Shown: positions 16,992 through 26,877 of the stretch, piece after piece
Layout: each line of letters starts with the position of its first letter
How positions within the stretch are numbered: position 1 is the first letter of the stretch
DNA from: Pseudomonadota bacterium
Lineage (GTDB): Bacteria > Pseudomonadota > Gammaproteobacteria > Pseudomonadales > Moraxellaceae
Assembly (NCBI GenBank): GCA_023393635.1
Contig: JAEWKT010000062.1
Location: forward strand, 1-64,000
Length of the DNA: 64,000 nt
Direction of reading: 5' to 3'
Notes under the pieces: generated by a model
The model's database searches: none
Told to the model about the DNA's origin: nothing
The model's input: the letters and a program-made list of their open reading frames with translations, nothing else
Position numbers and translations under genes: made by a program

Positions 16992-17047
16992 GACTAATCC
17001 AATTCAGTAAAAATATAAGCATTCTAACTTAAATAAGCTATTTTTTA

Positions 17048-17527
17048 ATGATGCACCCATTTATTTTATTCAAAATATTATTACAATCTAGGCTATTGAG
17101 CAATCATTCCCTTTTTAAGCTATTAGTCATTTTATTGAGTATGCATACTGTACAGGCTGAAACGGTGCAGCGCTGGCAAGACAGTAAGGGGCAATGGCAC
17201 TTTGGTGATCAGGCAGCGGCTGTAGGCCGAAAAACCCAGGCTGTACCCATTAAAAACCCCATTTCAGTGATTAAAAATGATTCACCTAGCACACAACAAG
17301 GTGCTTCAGCAGCGCATAAGGCCAAGAGAGTTTCAGGCAAAATAAAAACTACAAACTCGCGTTACCTCTCAGACCATAGCGCCAGTACCCAGCATAAACA
17401 GCAGTGTGATACGTTAAGAGAACAAATTTATCGGCAGCCTGTGCCCACCAAAGCCAGTCAGGTTAGACAAAATCTGGTGCGGCAATATGAGCAAAACTGT
17501 ATTGCAGGTAATTATTATGGCGATTAA
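17048..17527 (+). CDS. exported DUF4124-type protein
   Basis: 159 residues. An N-terminal hydrophobic segment (FKLLVILLSMHTVQA) looks like a signal peptide. Next comes the short DUF4124 motif VQRWQDSKGQWHFGDQA, found in many small periplasmic proteins of unknown role. The rest is low-complexity and ends in a Cys-containing helix (QQCDTLREQIYRQ ... RQYEQNCIAGNYYGD). It is divergent from tpiA. No function can be assigned. Confidence 0.7.
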   Translation: MMHPFILFKILLQSRLLSNHSLFKLLVILLSMHTVQAETVQRWQDSKGQWHFGDQAAAVGRKTQAVPIKNPISVIKNDSPSTQQGASAAHKAKRVSGKIKTTNSRYLSDHSASTQHKQQCDTLREQIYRQPVPTKASQVRQNLVRQYEQNCIAGNYYGD

Positions 17528-17592
17528 GTATATCTCTTTGAAAATAAAAAGACTATTGGCTTAATTAGATGAGCTTTTAATGGATTTCAATT

Positions 17593-17805
17593 ATGAATAA
17601 GCATATTCCTGCGGGAATTTATAAGCACTATAAAGGTCAGCTTTACCAGGTTCTGTATTGTGCAAGACATAGCGAGAGTCAGGAGTGGATGGTGGTTTAT
17701 CGTTGTCTTTATGGCGATTACTCCATATGGGTACGCCCGCTTGCCATGTTTCAAGAGCAGGTGGTGCTGCCTAACAATCAACGCACGCCTCGCTTCAGTC
17801 TGTAA
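17593..17805 (+). CDS. DUF1653 domain protein
   Basis: 70 residues. The DUF1653 pattern is clear: GIYKHYKGQLYQVLY, then HSESQEWMVVYRCLYGD and a C-terminal WVRPLAMFQEQV. Members are small soluble proteins of unknown function. It stands alone between the DUF4124 gene and pilB. Confidence 0.85.
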   Translation: MNKHIPAGIYKHYKGQLYQVLYCARHSESQEWMVVYRCLYGDYSIWVRPLAMFQEQVVLPNNQRTPRFSL

Positions 17806-17943
17806 ACTGCTACGGAGTTCACAAGTTGAGCTTAACAAGTTTTAACAGTTGATTGTACTGCTTGAATGGCTGCGGTATAGTGATTCATTATCAGGGATAG
17901 TCAACATGTCCTATGACCTTGTCTATGTTGAGGTGAAACGTTC

Positions 17944-19662
17944 ATGGCTGCTGAGCAACCAGCTTCTGTATCATTTGGCGGTTTAGCACGCCGCTTAGTT
18001 AATGACGGTGTGGTCACTGCAGCCAATATGCAGCGCGCCATTAGCGAATCACAACGTGAAAAAATTACTTTAGTTACTGCTTTGGTGGTTAACCTTGGTG
18101 TATCCTCCAGTCAAATTGCCAATATTATTGCTCAGGAGTTTGGCGACCCTTTATTTGATCTTGATGCCTTAGATAATGCTGCGATTCCCACTGATGTGGT
18201 TGAAGAAAAAATTATTCGACAGTTTAGTGTGCTGCCTATTTTTAAGCGCGGCAATCGCTTATCGGTAGCCATGAGCGACCCTACACGGGCTGAAGCAATT
18301 GATGCTATTCGTTTTAATAGCAAATTAAATATTGATACGGTGGTGGTTGAAGAAGATAAATTACAACGCCTGATTGAAAAATTATATGCAGGTGCTAGTG
18401 ATTTTGCTGGTTTTAATGACGATGGCATGGATTTTGAGCTGGAGTCTGATGATAGCAGCAGCGCAAAAACTGATGATGATGAAGGCCCTGCTGCCGATGA
18501 AGCACCCATTGTTAAATTTGTTAATAAACTATTAATTGATGCCATCCGCATGGGTGCGTCAGATTTACATTTTGAGCCTTATGAAAAAATGTATCGGGTG
18601 CGCTATCGGGTAGATGGCGTGATGCGGGAAGTAGCAAAACCCCCAGTGCAACTGGCCAATCGCCTTGCGGCACGTTTAAAAGTGATGTCGCAAATGGATA
18701 TTTCTGAAAAACGTATTCCACAAGATGGCCGTATTAAACTTAAAATTTCTAAAACCAAAGCCATTGATTTTCGTGTGAACTCCTTACCAACGCTGTTTGG
18801 TGAGAAACTGGTTTTGCGTATTCTAGATCCATCCAGTGCCATGTTGGGTATTGATGCATTGGGCTATGAACCCGCGCAAAAAGAATTGTTTATGCAAGCG
18901 CTTGAAAAACCGCAAGGGATGCTACTGATTACAGGGCCAACTGGTTCTGGTAAAACCGTGTCGCTATATACGGGCTTAAATATTTTAAACACAGTTGAAA
19001 ACAACATTTCAACTGCTGAGGACCCTGTAGAGATTAACCTGGAAGGCATTAATCAGGTTAACGTGAATCCCAAAGTAGGCTTAACCTTTTCCAGTGCGTT
19101 AAAATCCTTTTTGCGTCAGGATCCCGATATTATTATGGTGGGTGAGATCCGTGACCTGGAAACTGCAGAGATTGCAGTGAAAGCCGCGCAAACTGGTCAT
19201 ATGGTATTGTCGACACTGCATACCAATAGTGCGCCAGAAACCTTAACCCGTTTACGCAATATGGGTGTGCCCTCTTTTAATATTGCTACTTCAGTCAATC
19301 TCGTCATTGCCCAGCGTCTGGCCAGACGCTTATGTAAAAGCTGTAGAAAAGCCGTTGAGATCCCAGCCCAAAGCTTATTAGAGCTTGGTTTTACTGAAGA
19401 TGACTTAAAGACAGGATTTGTGGTCTACCAACCTATTGGCTGTAGTGAATGCCGTGATGGCTATAAAGGCCGTGTGGGTATCTATGAAGTAATGAAAGTG
19501 AATTCGGAAATTGCCCGAATCATTATGGAAGATGGAAATGCCATTGAAATTGCTGCGGCTTCTGAGCGTGCTGGATATGATAATTTAAGACGTTCAGGCC
19601 TTAAAAAAGTAATGCAGGGGATGACCAGTTTACAAGAGATTAACCGTGTGACCAGTGAATAA
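17944..19662 (+). CDS. pilB: type IV pilus assembly ATPase PilB
   Basis: 572 residues. The N-terminal MshEN/GspE-N domain lies at about 10-160. The ATPase core has Walker A GPTGSGKTV, the Asp box around ISTAEDPVEINLEG, Walker B IIMVGEIRDLETAEIA and the His box AQTGHMVLSTLHTN. A zinc-binding four-Cys motif (CKSC ... CSEC) follows. PilB powers pilus extension at the inner membrane. It starts the pilB-pilC-pilD-coaE run, with pilC 23 bases downstream. Confidence 0.97.
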   Translation: MAAEQPASVSFGGLARRLVNDGVVTAANMQRAISESQREKITLVTALVVNLGVSSSQIANIIAQEFGDPLFDLDALDNAAIPTDVVEEKIIRQFSVLPIFKRGNRLSVAMSDPTRAEAIDAIRFNSKLNIDTVVVEEDKLQRLIEKLYAGASDFAGFNDDGMDFELESDDSSSAKTDDDEGPAADEAPIVKFVNKLLIDAIRMGASDLHFEPYEKMYRVRYRVDGVMREVAKPPVQLANRLAARLKVMSQMDISEKRIPQDGRIKLKISKTKAIDFRVNSLPTLFGEKLVLRILDPSSAMLGIDALGYEPAQKELFMQALEKPQGMLLITGPTGSGKTVSLYTGLNILNTVENNISTAEDPVEINLEGINQVNVNPKVGLTFSSALKSFLRQDPDIIMVGEIRDLETAEIAVKAAQTGHMVLSTLHTNSAPETLTRLRNMGVPSFNIATSVNLVIAQRLARRLCKSCRKAVEIPAQSLLELGFTEDDLKTGFVVYQPIGCSECRDGYKGRVGIYEVMKVNSEIARIIMEDGNAIEIAAASERAGYDNLRRSGLKKVMQGMTSLQEINRVTSE

Positions 19663-19685
19663 TACTGATAGGGACGATAATAAAC

Positions 19686-20912
19686 ATGGCGGCTAAAAAA
19701 GGGTCAATGACCCCCTCTTTTACCTATGAAGGGGTTGATCGTAAAGGTCAGAAGGTAAAAGGCGAAATTCCAAGCAAGAACATGGCACTGGCTAAAGTCA
19801 CGCTGCGCAAGCAAGGCATTAGTGTTGCTAAAATTTATCAAAAAAGAAAAAATCCGCTGGAGTTTTTGACCAAATCAAAAGTCAAAACTCTCGATATTAC
19901 TATTTTTACACGACAACTGGCCACCATGATGAAAGCAGGTGTGCCCCTGGTACAGTCGTTTGAAATTGTGGCCGAAGGGCTGGAAAATCCTGCCATGCGC
20001 GAAGTGGTATTGGGCATTAAGGCTGAGGTAGAAGGCGGCAATACGTTTGGTGGCGCCTTGCGCAAGTACCCGCAGTATTTTGATGACTTATTTTGCTCAC
20101 TGGTCAGCTCAGGTGAACAATCTGGTGCGCTTGAAACCATGTTAGACCGTGTGGCAATTTATAAGGAAAAAAGTGAGCTATTAAAGCAAAAGATTAAAAA
20201 AGCCATGAAATATCCTGCCACCGTCATTGTGGTGGCATTAATTGTTACTATTATTTTGATGGTAAAAGTAGTGCCTGTATTCCAGGATTTATTTAGCTCC
20301 TTTGGCGCAGATTTACCAGCCTTTACCCAAATGGTGGTTAATATGTCCAAGTGGATGCAATCCTACTGGTATATTTTAATTGCTGTGATTGGCTTAACCA
20401 TTGGCGGCTTTTTAGAGGCTAAAAAACGTAGTAAAGCCTTTCGTGACTTTTTAGACCGTGCTGCCTTAAAAGCACCCATTTTTGGTGACTTAGTCTATAA
20501 AGCCATTATTGCCCGTTATAGCCGTACGCTTGCTACCACCTTTGCTGCTGGTGTACCTCTGATCGATGCGCTGGAGTCCACCGCAGGGGCAACCAATAAC
20601 GTCATTTATTATGATGCAGTGATGCGTATCCGTGATGATGTGTCCACAGGCCAGCAATTGCAATTTGCCATGCGCAGTACTGATCGCTTCCCTTCTATGG
20701 CCGTGCAAATGGTGGCGATTGGTGAAGAGTCTGGTGCGCTAGATGCCATGCTGGAAAAAGTAGCCACTCACTTTGAAAATGAAGTGGATAATGCGGTTGA
20801 CGGCTTAACCAGTATGATGGAGCCACTCATTATGGCAGTACTGGGGGTACTGGTTGGTGGTCTGGTCATTGCCATGTACCTACCAATTATCCAGATGGGC
20901 TCGGTTGTTTAA
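19686..20912 (+). CDS. pilC: type IV pilus inner-membrane platform protein PilC
   Basis: 408 residues with two tandem T2SSF domains (about 75-198 and 275-400), each with the F-x-RQLATM-type opening and the GEESGALD / GEQSGALE signature. Three transmembrane segments are visible. PilC couples the PilB motor to pilin assembly. Its stop codon overlaps the pilD ATG by one base. Confidence 0.97.
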   Translation: MAAKKGSMTPSFTYEGVDRKGQKVKGEIPSKNMALAKVTLRKQGISVAKIYQKRKNPLEFLTKSKVKTLDITIFTRQLATMMKAGVPLVQSFEIVAEGLENPAMREVVLGIKAEVEGGNTFGGALRKYPQYFDDLFCSLVSSGEQSGALETMLDRVAIYKEKSELLKQKIKKAMKYPATVIVVALIVTIILMVKVVPVFQDLFSSFGADLPAFTQMVVNMSKWMQSYWYILIAVIGLTIGGFLEAKKRSKAFRDFLDRAALKAPIFGDLVYKAIIARYSRTLATTFAAGVPLIDALESTAGATNNVIYYDAVMRIRDDVSTGQQLQFAMRSTDRFPSMAVQMVAIGEESGALDAMLEKVATHFENEVDNAVDGLTSMMEPLIMAVLGVLVGGLVIAMYLPIIQMGSVV

Positions 20913-21769
20913 TGCACGCGCTTATTGAACTATTAATTGATACACCCTGGTTGCTCACCTTAGTCATTGCGGTGCTGGGCTTATGTGTGGGTAGCTTTTT
21001 AAATGTGGTGATTTATCGCCTGCCTAAAATGATGGAAAAAGAGTGGCGCTATGAATGCGCTATTCTTTTAAACGGCAGTGCAACTGAAACGCCCCCACTC
21101 ACTTTAAGTAAACCTGCATCATCCTGCCCAAGTTGTCAGCATAAGATCCGCTGGTATGAAAATATTCCATTAATTAGCTGGCTAATATTGCGTGGTCAAT
21201 GCAGTCAATGTCATCACGCCATTGGCATACGTTATCCATTGGTAGAGCTAGCGACCATGCTGGCTTCTATTGCAGTGGTACTGGCATTTGGCCCTAGTTT
21301 TAAAATGCTGGCCGCATTGCTATTTACCTGGGTACTTATTGCCTTAACTGGTATCGACTTTGATACCCAGCTTTTGCCTGATAGCTTAACTTTACCTTTG
21401 GCTGGACTAGGGCTATTGGTAAACACTCAAAGCTTATTTGCCTCACCTACTCAGGCGATTTGGGGCTATATCATTGGTTTTTTAGTGCTGTGGCTAGTAT
21501 ATATCCTGTTTAAGCTCATCACAGCTAAGGAAGGCATGGGCTATGGTGACTTTAAGTTACTGGCTGCTTTGGGCGCGTGGCTGGGCCCTTTCATGTTGCC
21601 GTTAATTATTTTATTGTCATCCTTGGTGGGTGCCATTATTGGCCTTGTTTTATTAAAGATCCGCAAAGAAAATCAGCCGTTTGCGTTTGGCCCATTTCTG
21701 GCTATTGCAGGCTGGATCGCTTTAATGTGGGGCAATGAATTAATGCATTTATATTTAGGCCAAAATTAA
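20912..21769 (+). CDS. pilD: prepilin peptidase / N-methyltransferase PilD
   Basis: 285 residues. The cytoplasmic loop has two CxxC pairs (CPSC ... CSQC) typical of the bifunctional enzyme. The catalytic aspartates lie in GIDFDTQLLPD and GYGDFKLLAALGAWLG. Eight or so transmembrane segments follow. It cleaves the leader of prepilins and type II secretion pseudopilins and methylates the new N-terminus. coaE starts directly after its stop codon. Confidence 0.97.
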   Translation: MHALIELLIDTPWLLTLVIAVLGLCVGSFLNVVIYRLPKMMEKEWRYECAILLNGSATETPPLTLSKPASSCPSCQHKIRWYENIPLISWLILRGQCSQCHHAIGIRYPLVELATMLASIAVVLAFGPSFKMLAALLFTWVLIALTGIDFDTQLLPDSLTLPLAGLGLLVNTQSLFASPTQAIWGYIIGFLVLWLVYILFKLITAKEGMGYGDFKLLAALGAWLGPFMLPLIILLSSLVGAIIGLVLLKIRKENQPFAFGPFLAIAGWIALMWGNELMHLYLGQN

Positions 21770-22372
21770 ATGTCAGGCTTTATTGTTGGTTTAACAGGGG
21801 GTATTGGCAGCGGCAAAACAGCAGCCAGTGACTGGTTTGCAAGCCAGGGCATTACCATTGTCGATGCAGATGTAGTGGCTCGGGAAGTCGTAGCGGCAGG
21901 ACAGCCTGCCCTACAGGAAATTAAACAGGCATTTGGTGACTGGGTGATACAAGCAGATGGCACCCTGGATCGAACAGCCCTACGCCAATATGTATTTGAG
22001 CATCCTGTAGCCCGTGCCCAGCTTGAGCACATTACTCACCCAAAAATCAGGCTCCAAATTATACAGCAACTTCAAGCTGCAACTTCCCCTTATAGCATCC
22101 TGGTTTCTCCACTATTAATTGAAAGTAAACAGCATGAATTGGTGCAACGCTTATTATTAGTTGATGTACCAGAACACTTACAGTTATCACGCGCCAGTTT
22201 AAGAGATGGACAAACTGCCGATGCCATTGGCAAGATTATGCAAGCACAAATGCCGCGCTTGCAACGGCAGACTCATGCGGATGATATTGTGGTGAATGAC
22301 AATGACTTAAACCATCTTTATAGTCAGCTTATGCCCTTGCATGAACTTTATTTGAGTTTGAGTAGTAATTAA
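21770..22372 (+). CDS. coaE: dephospho-CoA kinase
   Basis: 200 residues. The P-loop GLTGGIGSGKTA is at the N-terminus, followed by the substrate-binding IVDADVVAREVV and the family segment HPKIRLQI. It carries out the last step of coenzyme A synthesis. Linkage to pilD with no intergenic base is a conserved arrangement (pilD-coaE) in Pseudomonas and Acinetobacter relatives. Confidence 0.96.
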   Translation: MSGFIVGLTGGIGSGKTAASDWFASQGITIVDADVVAREVVAAGQPALQEIKQAFGDWVIQADGTLDRTALRQYVFEHPVARAQLEHITHPKIRLQIIQQLQAATSPYSILVSPLLIESKQHELVQRLLLVDVPEHLQLSRASLRDGQTADAIGKIMQAQMPRLQRQTHADDIVVNDNDLNHLYSQLMPLHELYLSLSSN

Positions 22373-22412
22373 TCATACGCAATTATAGCCGCTAACCAAT
22401 ACAACTTAAGTA

Positions 22413-23306
22413 CTAAGCTTTATTCGCAATTAACCGCCATGGTTGTAGCGCACCAATACCCATGCCCATTAAACCAATGGCTATGGCCAAATTTAATGGT
22501 TCTTTTAACAAAGGGACTGCGGCCAATGCAGCCAAAAATGGCGCTAATGCCAACAAACTGCCAGTTTTAAAAGCTCCTAAACGCTCAACGGCACCAATAT
22601 AGGTGAGCATGGCAATAATGACGACAAACACACCATGAAACACCCCTTGCTCAAGCATATGAGCCACACTAATTTGCGCCAAATGATGTGGAATCCACAG
22701 TAAATAAATGGGGATATAAATCACAGCTGACCAAATAGCAACACCTGCCATGGCTTGCCATGGTGGCAACATCCAGCGTTTTAAAAATACAGTATAAATA
22801 CCCCATAGGGCAGCACCCAATACAAAAAACGCATCGCCAATGCTCAAGTAAAACTCACCTTCATACCACATGGCAGTCATCATGCCACCCAAACCACACG
22901 CCATAAAAGCCAAGCTAATCCAGGTATGTTTGCCAAATGGCTCTTTAAGCACAACCCAGGCACCAATAGCAGTTGCAAGCGGTAAAAAACCGTTTAGCCA
23001 AATTGCCGCATGGGCAGCTGGCGCGTGATTAAAGCCAGAATATACCGCGCAGGAATAGCCAATTCCTCCAAGCATTGCCAGCCATAACAAGCGTTTATCC
23101 AATAAAAAACGCCATTCTTTTCGCCATACCTGAATGGGCAACAACACCACAAAAGCAACGGCAAAACGTAATGCAGTAATATCCCAGGGAGATAACGCCT
23201 GTTTTGCCCCTAAGCGTGACATTAAAGTAAAGCTACCCCATATCAGCATGGTGATCAGTAGCAATAAATAGCCTTTTTTAACCTCCGTGGTGGCGGCTTG
23301 ACGCAT
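22413..23306 (-). CDS. EamA-family DMT transporter
   Basis: 297 residues with about ten transmembrane segments in two EamA repeats (10-140 and 155-290). The repeats carry the typical WGSFTLMSRLGA and ALWGIYTVFLKRW openings. It is a probable inner-membrane metabolite exporter or permease. The substrate is unknown. Its start codon abuts the rlmB stop, so it likely shares the rlmB transcript. Confidence 0.85.
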   Translation of the reverse strand: MRQAATTEVKKGYLLLLITMLIWGSFTLMSRLGAKQALSPWDITALRFAVAFVVLLPIQVWRKEWRFLLDKRLLWLAMLGGIGYSCAVYSGFNHAPAAHAAIWLNGFLPLATAIGAWVVLKEPFGKHTWISLAFMACGLGGMMTAMWYEGEFYLSIGDAFFVLGAALWGIYTVFLKRWMLPPWQAMAGVAIWSAVIYIPIYLLWIPHHLAQISVAHMLEQGVFHGVFVVIIAMLTYIGAVERLGAFKTGSLLALAPFLAALAAVPLLKEPLNLAIAIGLMGMGIGALQPWRLIANKA

Positions 23307-24052
23307 TACTGGCTCCGCTGGCGGCAGGCTTCATATAGCACCATACCTGTTGCCACACTCACATTTAAGCTTTGTAACTCTCCCTGCATGGGAATATAAG
23401 CCATTTGATCGCACTGCTGCTGCGTTAGACGACGCAACCCTGTATCTTCAGCACCCATAACCACTGCAATAGCACCCACAAAATGACACTGATCCACAGG
23501 TTTGGCTTGCTCATCCAATAGGGTACCAATCACTTGCACGCCCTGATCACGTATAGAAGCCAAAGTACGGGCTAAGTTGGTCACCTGAATAAAAGCGATT
23601 TTTTCTGCGCCCCCTGCGGCAACCTTTCGAGCTACTGGTGTTAAGCCAGCAGCGCGGTCTTTAGGCACAATCACTGCATCCACGCCCATTGCAGCCGCAG
23701 TACGAATACATGCGCCTAAATTATGCGGGTCGGTAATTTGATCGAGTACCAGCAAAAACACATTGGCTTTTTGTTTAAGCAGTTGATCCAGGTCTTGCTC
23801 ATTAAGCACAGGGGCTGCACGTACAGCAGCAACAATACCCTGATGTTGCGGTGAGCCTGCCAACTTGGCCAATGTATCTCGGCCTGCGTGCTGTACACTG
23901 ATCCCATGCGGTGCTGCTTGTTGTAACACTTGCTTTAAGCGTTGGTCTTCACGGCCTTGCAACACAAATAAATTTAAAATGCTTTCAGGTTGGGTGTTTA
24001 GCAGTGCTTCAACGCTATGCAGGCCAAAATGATATTCAGGTTTTGCCATCAT
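23306..24052 (-). CDS. rlmB: 23S rRNA (guanosine-2'-O-)-methyltransferase RlmB
   Basis: 248 residues of the SpoU/TrmH family. An N-terminal L7Ae-like substrate-binding domain lies at 5-80. The SPOUT domain has motif 1 DQITDPHNLGACIRTA, motif 2 VVMGAEDTGLRRL and motif 3 IPMQGELQSLNVSVATG. It methylates G2251 of 23S rRNA in E. coli. Its end overlaps the DMT transporter start. Confidence 0.95.
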   Translation of the reverse strand: MMAKPEYHFGLHSVEALLNTQPESILNLFVLQGREDQRLKQVLQQAAPHGISVQHAGRDTLAKLAGSPQHQGIVAAVRAAPVLNEQDLDQLLKQKANVFLLVLDQITDPHNLGACIRTAAAMGVDAVIVPKDRAAGLTPVARKVAAGGAEKIAFIQVTNLARTLASIRDQGVQVIGTLLDEQAKPVDQCHFVGAIAVVMGAEDTGLRRLTQQQCDQMAYIPMQGELQSLNVSVATGMVLYEACRQRSQ

Positions 24053-24096
24053 GAATCCAGCTTAAATACAATAAATGGGTGATATAAATTAATAAC

Positions 24097-24132
24097 AAAA
24101 AATCCTGTAGTGCACCGCCCTACAGGATTTTA
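24097..24132 (-). terminator. terminator between ppnP and rlmB
   Basis: A 12-bp stem AAAATCCTGTAG/CTACAGGATTTT with a 9-base loop lies about 70 bases after the ppnP stop and before the rlmB start on the minus strand. The arms are A/T-rich at their ends, so it can act in both directions. Confidence 0.8.
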
Positions 24133-24199
24133 TATATCCGCATATTCAAAGGGCTTCAATCGCGTTTAGTGCCCTGCCCTACAATGAATGCTTCCTAGT

Positions 24200-24529
24200 T
24201 TAGCCTTCTAAATGGCACACATAATCAACGGGTTCAACCGTTTCGACAGAAAAACGGCTGCTGCCTGGCACATAAAAAGACTGGCCTGCACGATATAGCT
24301 CACTCTCTGACTGATCGGCAATTTTTACCCGACATTCACCAGAAATGATTTCCATGCGCTCAGGAACATGTGTTTCAAAAATTAATGGTTTTTCACTTGG
24401 CAAAATGACGCCCACTGTTTTTTTACTGCCATCATCAAATTGAATGGTATGACTGATGCATTTTCCATCAAAATAAATATTCGCTTTTTTGATAACCGTC
24501 ACTTGATCAAATTGAGCTGGGTTCATCAT
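24200..24529 (-). CDS. ppnP: pyrimidine/purine nucleoside phosphorylase (PpnP/YaiE family)
   Basis: About 108-109 residues forming a single cupin domain. GVILPSEKPLIFETHVPERMEII-type and AGQSFYVPGSSRFSVE motifs match the PpnP/DUF1255 family. That family phosphorolyses a broad set of nucleosides. A GGAG ribosome-binding site precedes two adjacent ATG codons at 24529 and 24526. A TTG further upstream overlaps this site and is unlikely. The gene stands alone on the minus strand. Confidence 0.88.
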   Translation of the reverse strand: MMNPAQFDQVTVIKKANIYFDGKCISHTIQFDDGSKKTVGVILPSEKPLIFETHVPERMEIISGECRVKIADQSESELYRAGQSFYVPGSSRFSVETVEPVDYVCHLEG

Positions 24530-24965
24530 TTTACTCCGCAAAAGACCGCTATAGTTTAGCGCAAGCCGAGGCTTTAGGGCTAGTGGATGGCTTAAAATTT
24601 TCTTTAACTAAGGTTGTATGCCCTAATTGAAGTTTTGCCTGATTATGCCAAAAATTTCAAGTTTATTCGTCTTTTAAGTGTAGTCACAGCGTCTATGGTT
24701 TTGCTTGACTTAAAGCGTAATCACATCAAACCAATCCATTCAACCTAGTTATCCATGGCACAATATTTAATGGCCAATAAATCCATCTATTTCATTCCCA
24801 TTTTGCAATCAATACTTTGTCTTATCGTGCTATCAAACTGCAAAAAATGGCTTTTATCACTTTGCCAAGCTGTGTACTATCAATGATATTTTGCACTGCA
24901 CTGATTTTAGGTATATTCATTTAATCATCTTGATTCAAACCTACTCATAAAGATACAGGGTTTTA
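24530..24965. other. 436-base intergenic region between divergent ppnP and recN
   Basis: No convincing gene is present. A short open stretch at about 24541-24630 on the plus strand reads AKDRYSLAQAEALGLVDGLK and then stops. It could be the decayed end of a gene, but may be chance. The promoter of recN should lie here. I see no clear SOS-type palindrome (CTGT-N8-ACAG). Confidence 0.5.
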
Positions 24966-26657
24966 ATGCTCACTAATCTTACACTACAAAATTTCGCGCT
25001 AGCAGATCAGCTTAATATTGATTTAGCAGGCGGCTTTAATGTCCTCACGGGTGAAACTGGTGCAGGTAAATCACTGCTGCTTGATGCATTGTCAGTATGT
25101 CTGGGCGAGCGCACCGATGTGGCACATGTCCGCTTTGGCACTGATAAAGCCGATGTCACGGCAAGCTTTGATTATCAAAACAATGACCCGATTGATGTGT
25201 GGCTGCGTGAACGTGAACTGGATGATCAGGCGGATCAAACCATCTATCATACGGTGCATTTACGTCGGGTGATTTTAAATAATGGCCGTAGTAAGGCATG
25301 GATTAACGGCAGGCCATCTAGCTTGACTGAGCTCAAAGAAGCAGGCCGTTTACTGGTGCAACTGTATAGCCAGCATAGTCAACAGCAATTGTTAGAGCCG
25401 CCTTATCCCAAAAACTGGCTAGACCGTTATAGTGGCTTTACCACACAGGCACAGCAAGTCAAGCAAGCCTATCAACAGTGGCAACATTTATTAAAAGAAC
25501 AGCAAACCGCCTTGGCTGCGGCTGCAAGTCGGCAGACACGCATAGCTGAGTTAGAAGCACAGCTTGAAGAAATTGAGCCCCTAAATGTGCTTGATTATTC
25601 TGCCTTAGAGCAAGAATATGACCGCTTAAGCCATTTTGAAAGCATGATGCAAGATTGCGCCGCGCTACTGGATGGTTTAGATGAGCAAGAAAATAATATT
25701 GTGCAACAATTGGCGGTTTATAGTCGCCGTGCTGAAAGTCAGGTCAGTCGTTCTGCCCAGCTTGGAGCGGTGAGTGAACGCTTACTCAATGCCCAAAGTG
25801 AACTGGGTGATGCTGTGGCCTTATTGCGCCAGTTTGTCGATCAACAAAATTTTGATCCAGAGCGCATGGCAGAACTCAATGAATATCTTGAGGTGTTTCA
25901 TCGTTTGGCACGCAAATATCGGGTCAATCCTGAAGAACTCAATGGTTTAAACACAAGTTGGCAAATGGAGCTTGAGCGTCTTAATTTGCTGGATGACCCA
26001 GAAGCTCTGGCCGCGCAAGTGGCACAGTCACAGCAGCAATTTATACAACTGGCAACAGAGCTGGATAATGCACGCCGTAATGCCGCAGCACCGCTGGCTG
26101 AAAATCTGACCAGGCAAGTGCGACCACTGGCACTGCCCGAGGCTTATTTTGAGTTTGGTTTTGATACACTCGATCAACCCAGTGCAGATGGTTTATCCCA
26201 TATTCAATTGTATTTTACTGCTAACAAAGGCATTCCAGCGCAAGCCTTGGCCAAAGTGGCATCTGGCGGTGAATTGTCACGTATTGCCTTAGTCATGCAA
26301 GTCATGAATGCGGAAAAAACTGAAGCCGAAGTTTTGGTGTTTGATGAAGTCGATGTGGGTATTAGTGGCGGTACAGCAGAAATAGTCGGTCGCTTATTGC
26401 GTGATCTTGGCAAGCATGTGCAAATCCTGTGTATCACACATCAACCGCAGGTAGCCGCGCAGGCTGACCAGCATTTACTGGTTGAAAAACAGCAAGCCGA
26501 GCAAGCCAGCAGTATTATTTATGAACTGGGTGATGAGCAACGAATTATTGAACTGGCACGTATGTCTGGCGGTGTGGAGATTACCGAAACCACCTTACAA
26601 CATGCCCGTCATTTATTAAACCTAAAACATGGTCAGGATCATACTGGCTCTCCATAA
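24966..26657 (+). CDS. recN: DNA repair protein RecN
   Basis: 563 residues of the SMC-like ATPase family. Walker A is GETGAGKSLLLD near residue 30. A central coiled coil lies at about 150-390. The signature VASGGELSRIALVMQV is followed by Walker B VLVFDEVDVGISGGTAE. RecN acts in double-strand break repair, joining DNA ends or sister chromatids. ORF length agrees with the family (about 550). It stands alone. Confidence 0.96.
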   Translation: MLTNLTLQNFALADQLNIDLAGGFNVLTGETGAGKSLLLDALSVCLGERTDVAHVRFGTDKADVTASFDYQNNDPIDVWLRERELDDQADQTIYHTVHLRRVILNNGRSKAWINGRPSSLTELKEAGRLLVQLYSQHSQQQLLEPPYPKNWLDRYSGFTTQAQQVKQAYQQWQHLLKEQQTALAAAASRQTRIAELEAQLEEIEPLNVLDYSALEQEYDRLSHFESMMQDCAALLDGLDEQENNIVQQLAVYSRRAESQVSRSAQLGAVSERLLNAQSELGDAVALLRQFVDQQNFDPERMAELNEYLEVFHRLARKYRVNPEELNGLNTSWQMELERLNLLDDPEALAAQVAQSQQQFIQLATELDNARRNAAAPLAENLTRQVRPLALPEAYFEFGFDTLDQPSADGLSHIQLYFTANKGIPAQALAKVASGGELSRIALVMQVMNAEKTEAEVLVFDEVDVGISGGTAEIVGRLLRDLGKHVQILCITHQPQVAAQADQHLLVEKQQAEQASSIIYELGDEQRIIELARMSGGVEITETTLQHARHLLNLKHGQDHTGSP

Positions 26658-26877
26658 AACAAATCGCTAGCCTTAGCCCATGCCTGGGATCACGTTACCA
26701 GGTATCACGGCATTGGGCAGGGTTAATACTGAATATTGATTTTTTATTCATCATCCTGGTTTAAATTAGTCTTGTATTTCTCATAGCTACCCTAACTATG
26801 AGATTAAACAGGGATACTAGATCGCATTAAATATACGACATTGATTTGCAATCTGATCATTTGGGAGAACCAACAAC

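Noticed and set aside
24541..24630. Short open stretch reading AKDRYSLAQAEALGLVDGLK upstream of recN
   Set aside because: It resembles the end of an enzyme of the crotonase/protease type, but it is too short, has no start and could be chance. A translated search of 24530-24965 would decide.
26676..26713. Nested inverted repeat (GCCCATGCC ... GGCATTGGGC with inner CCTGG/CCAGG) after recN
   Set aside because: The stem is good but there is no adjacent T run and a bulge is needed. It could be a terminator variant or a processing site, but nothing decides it.
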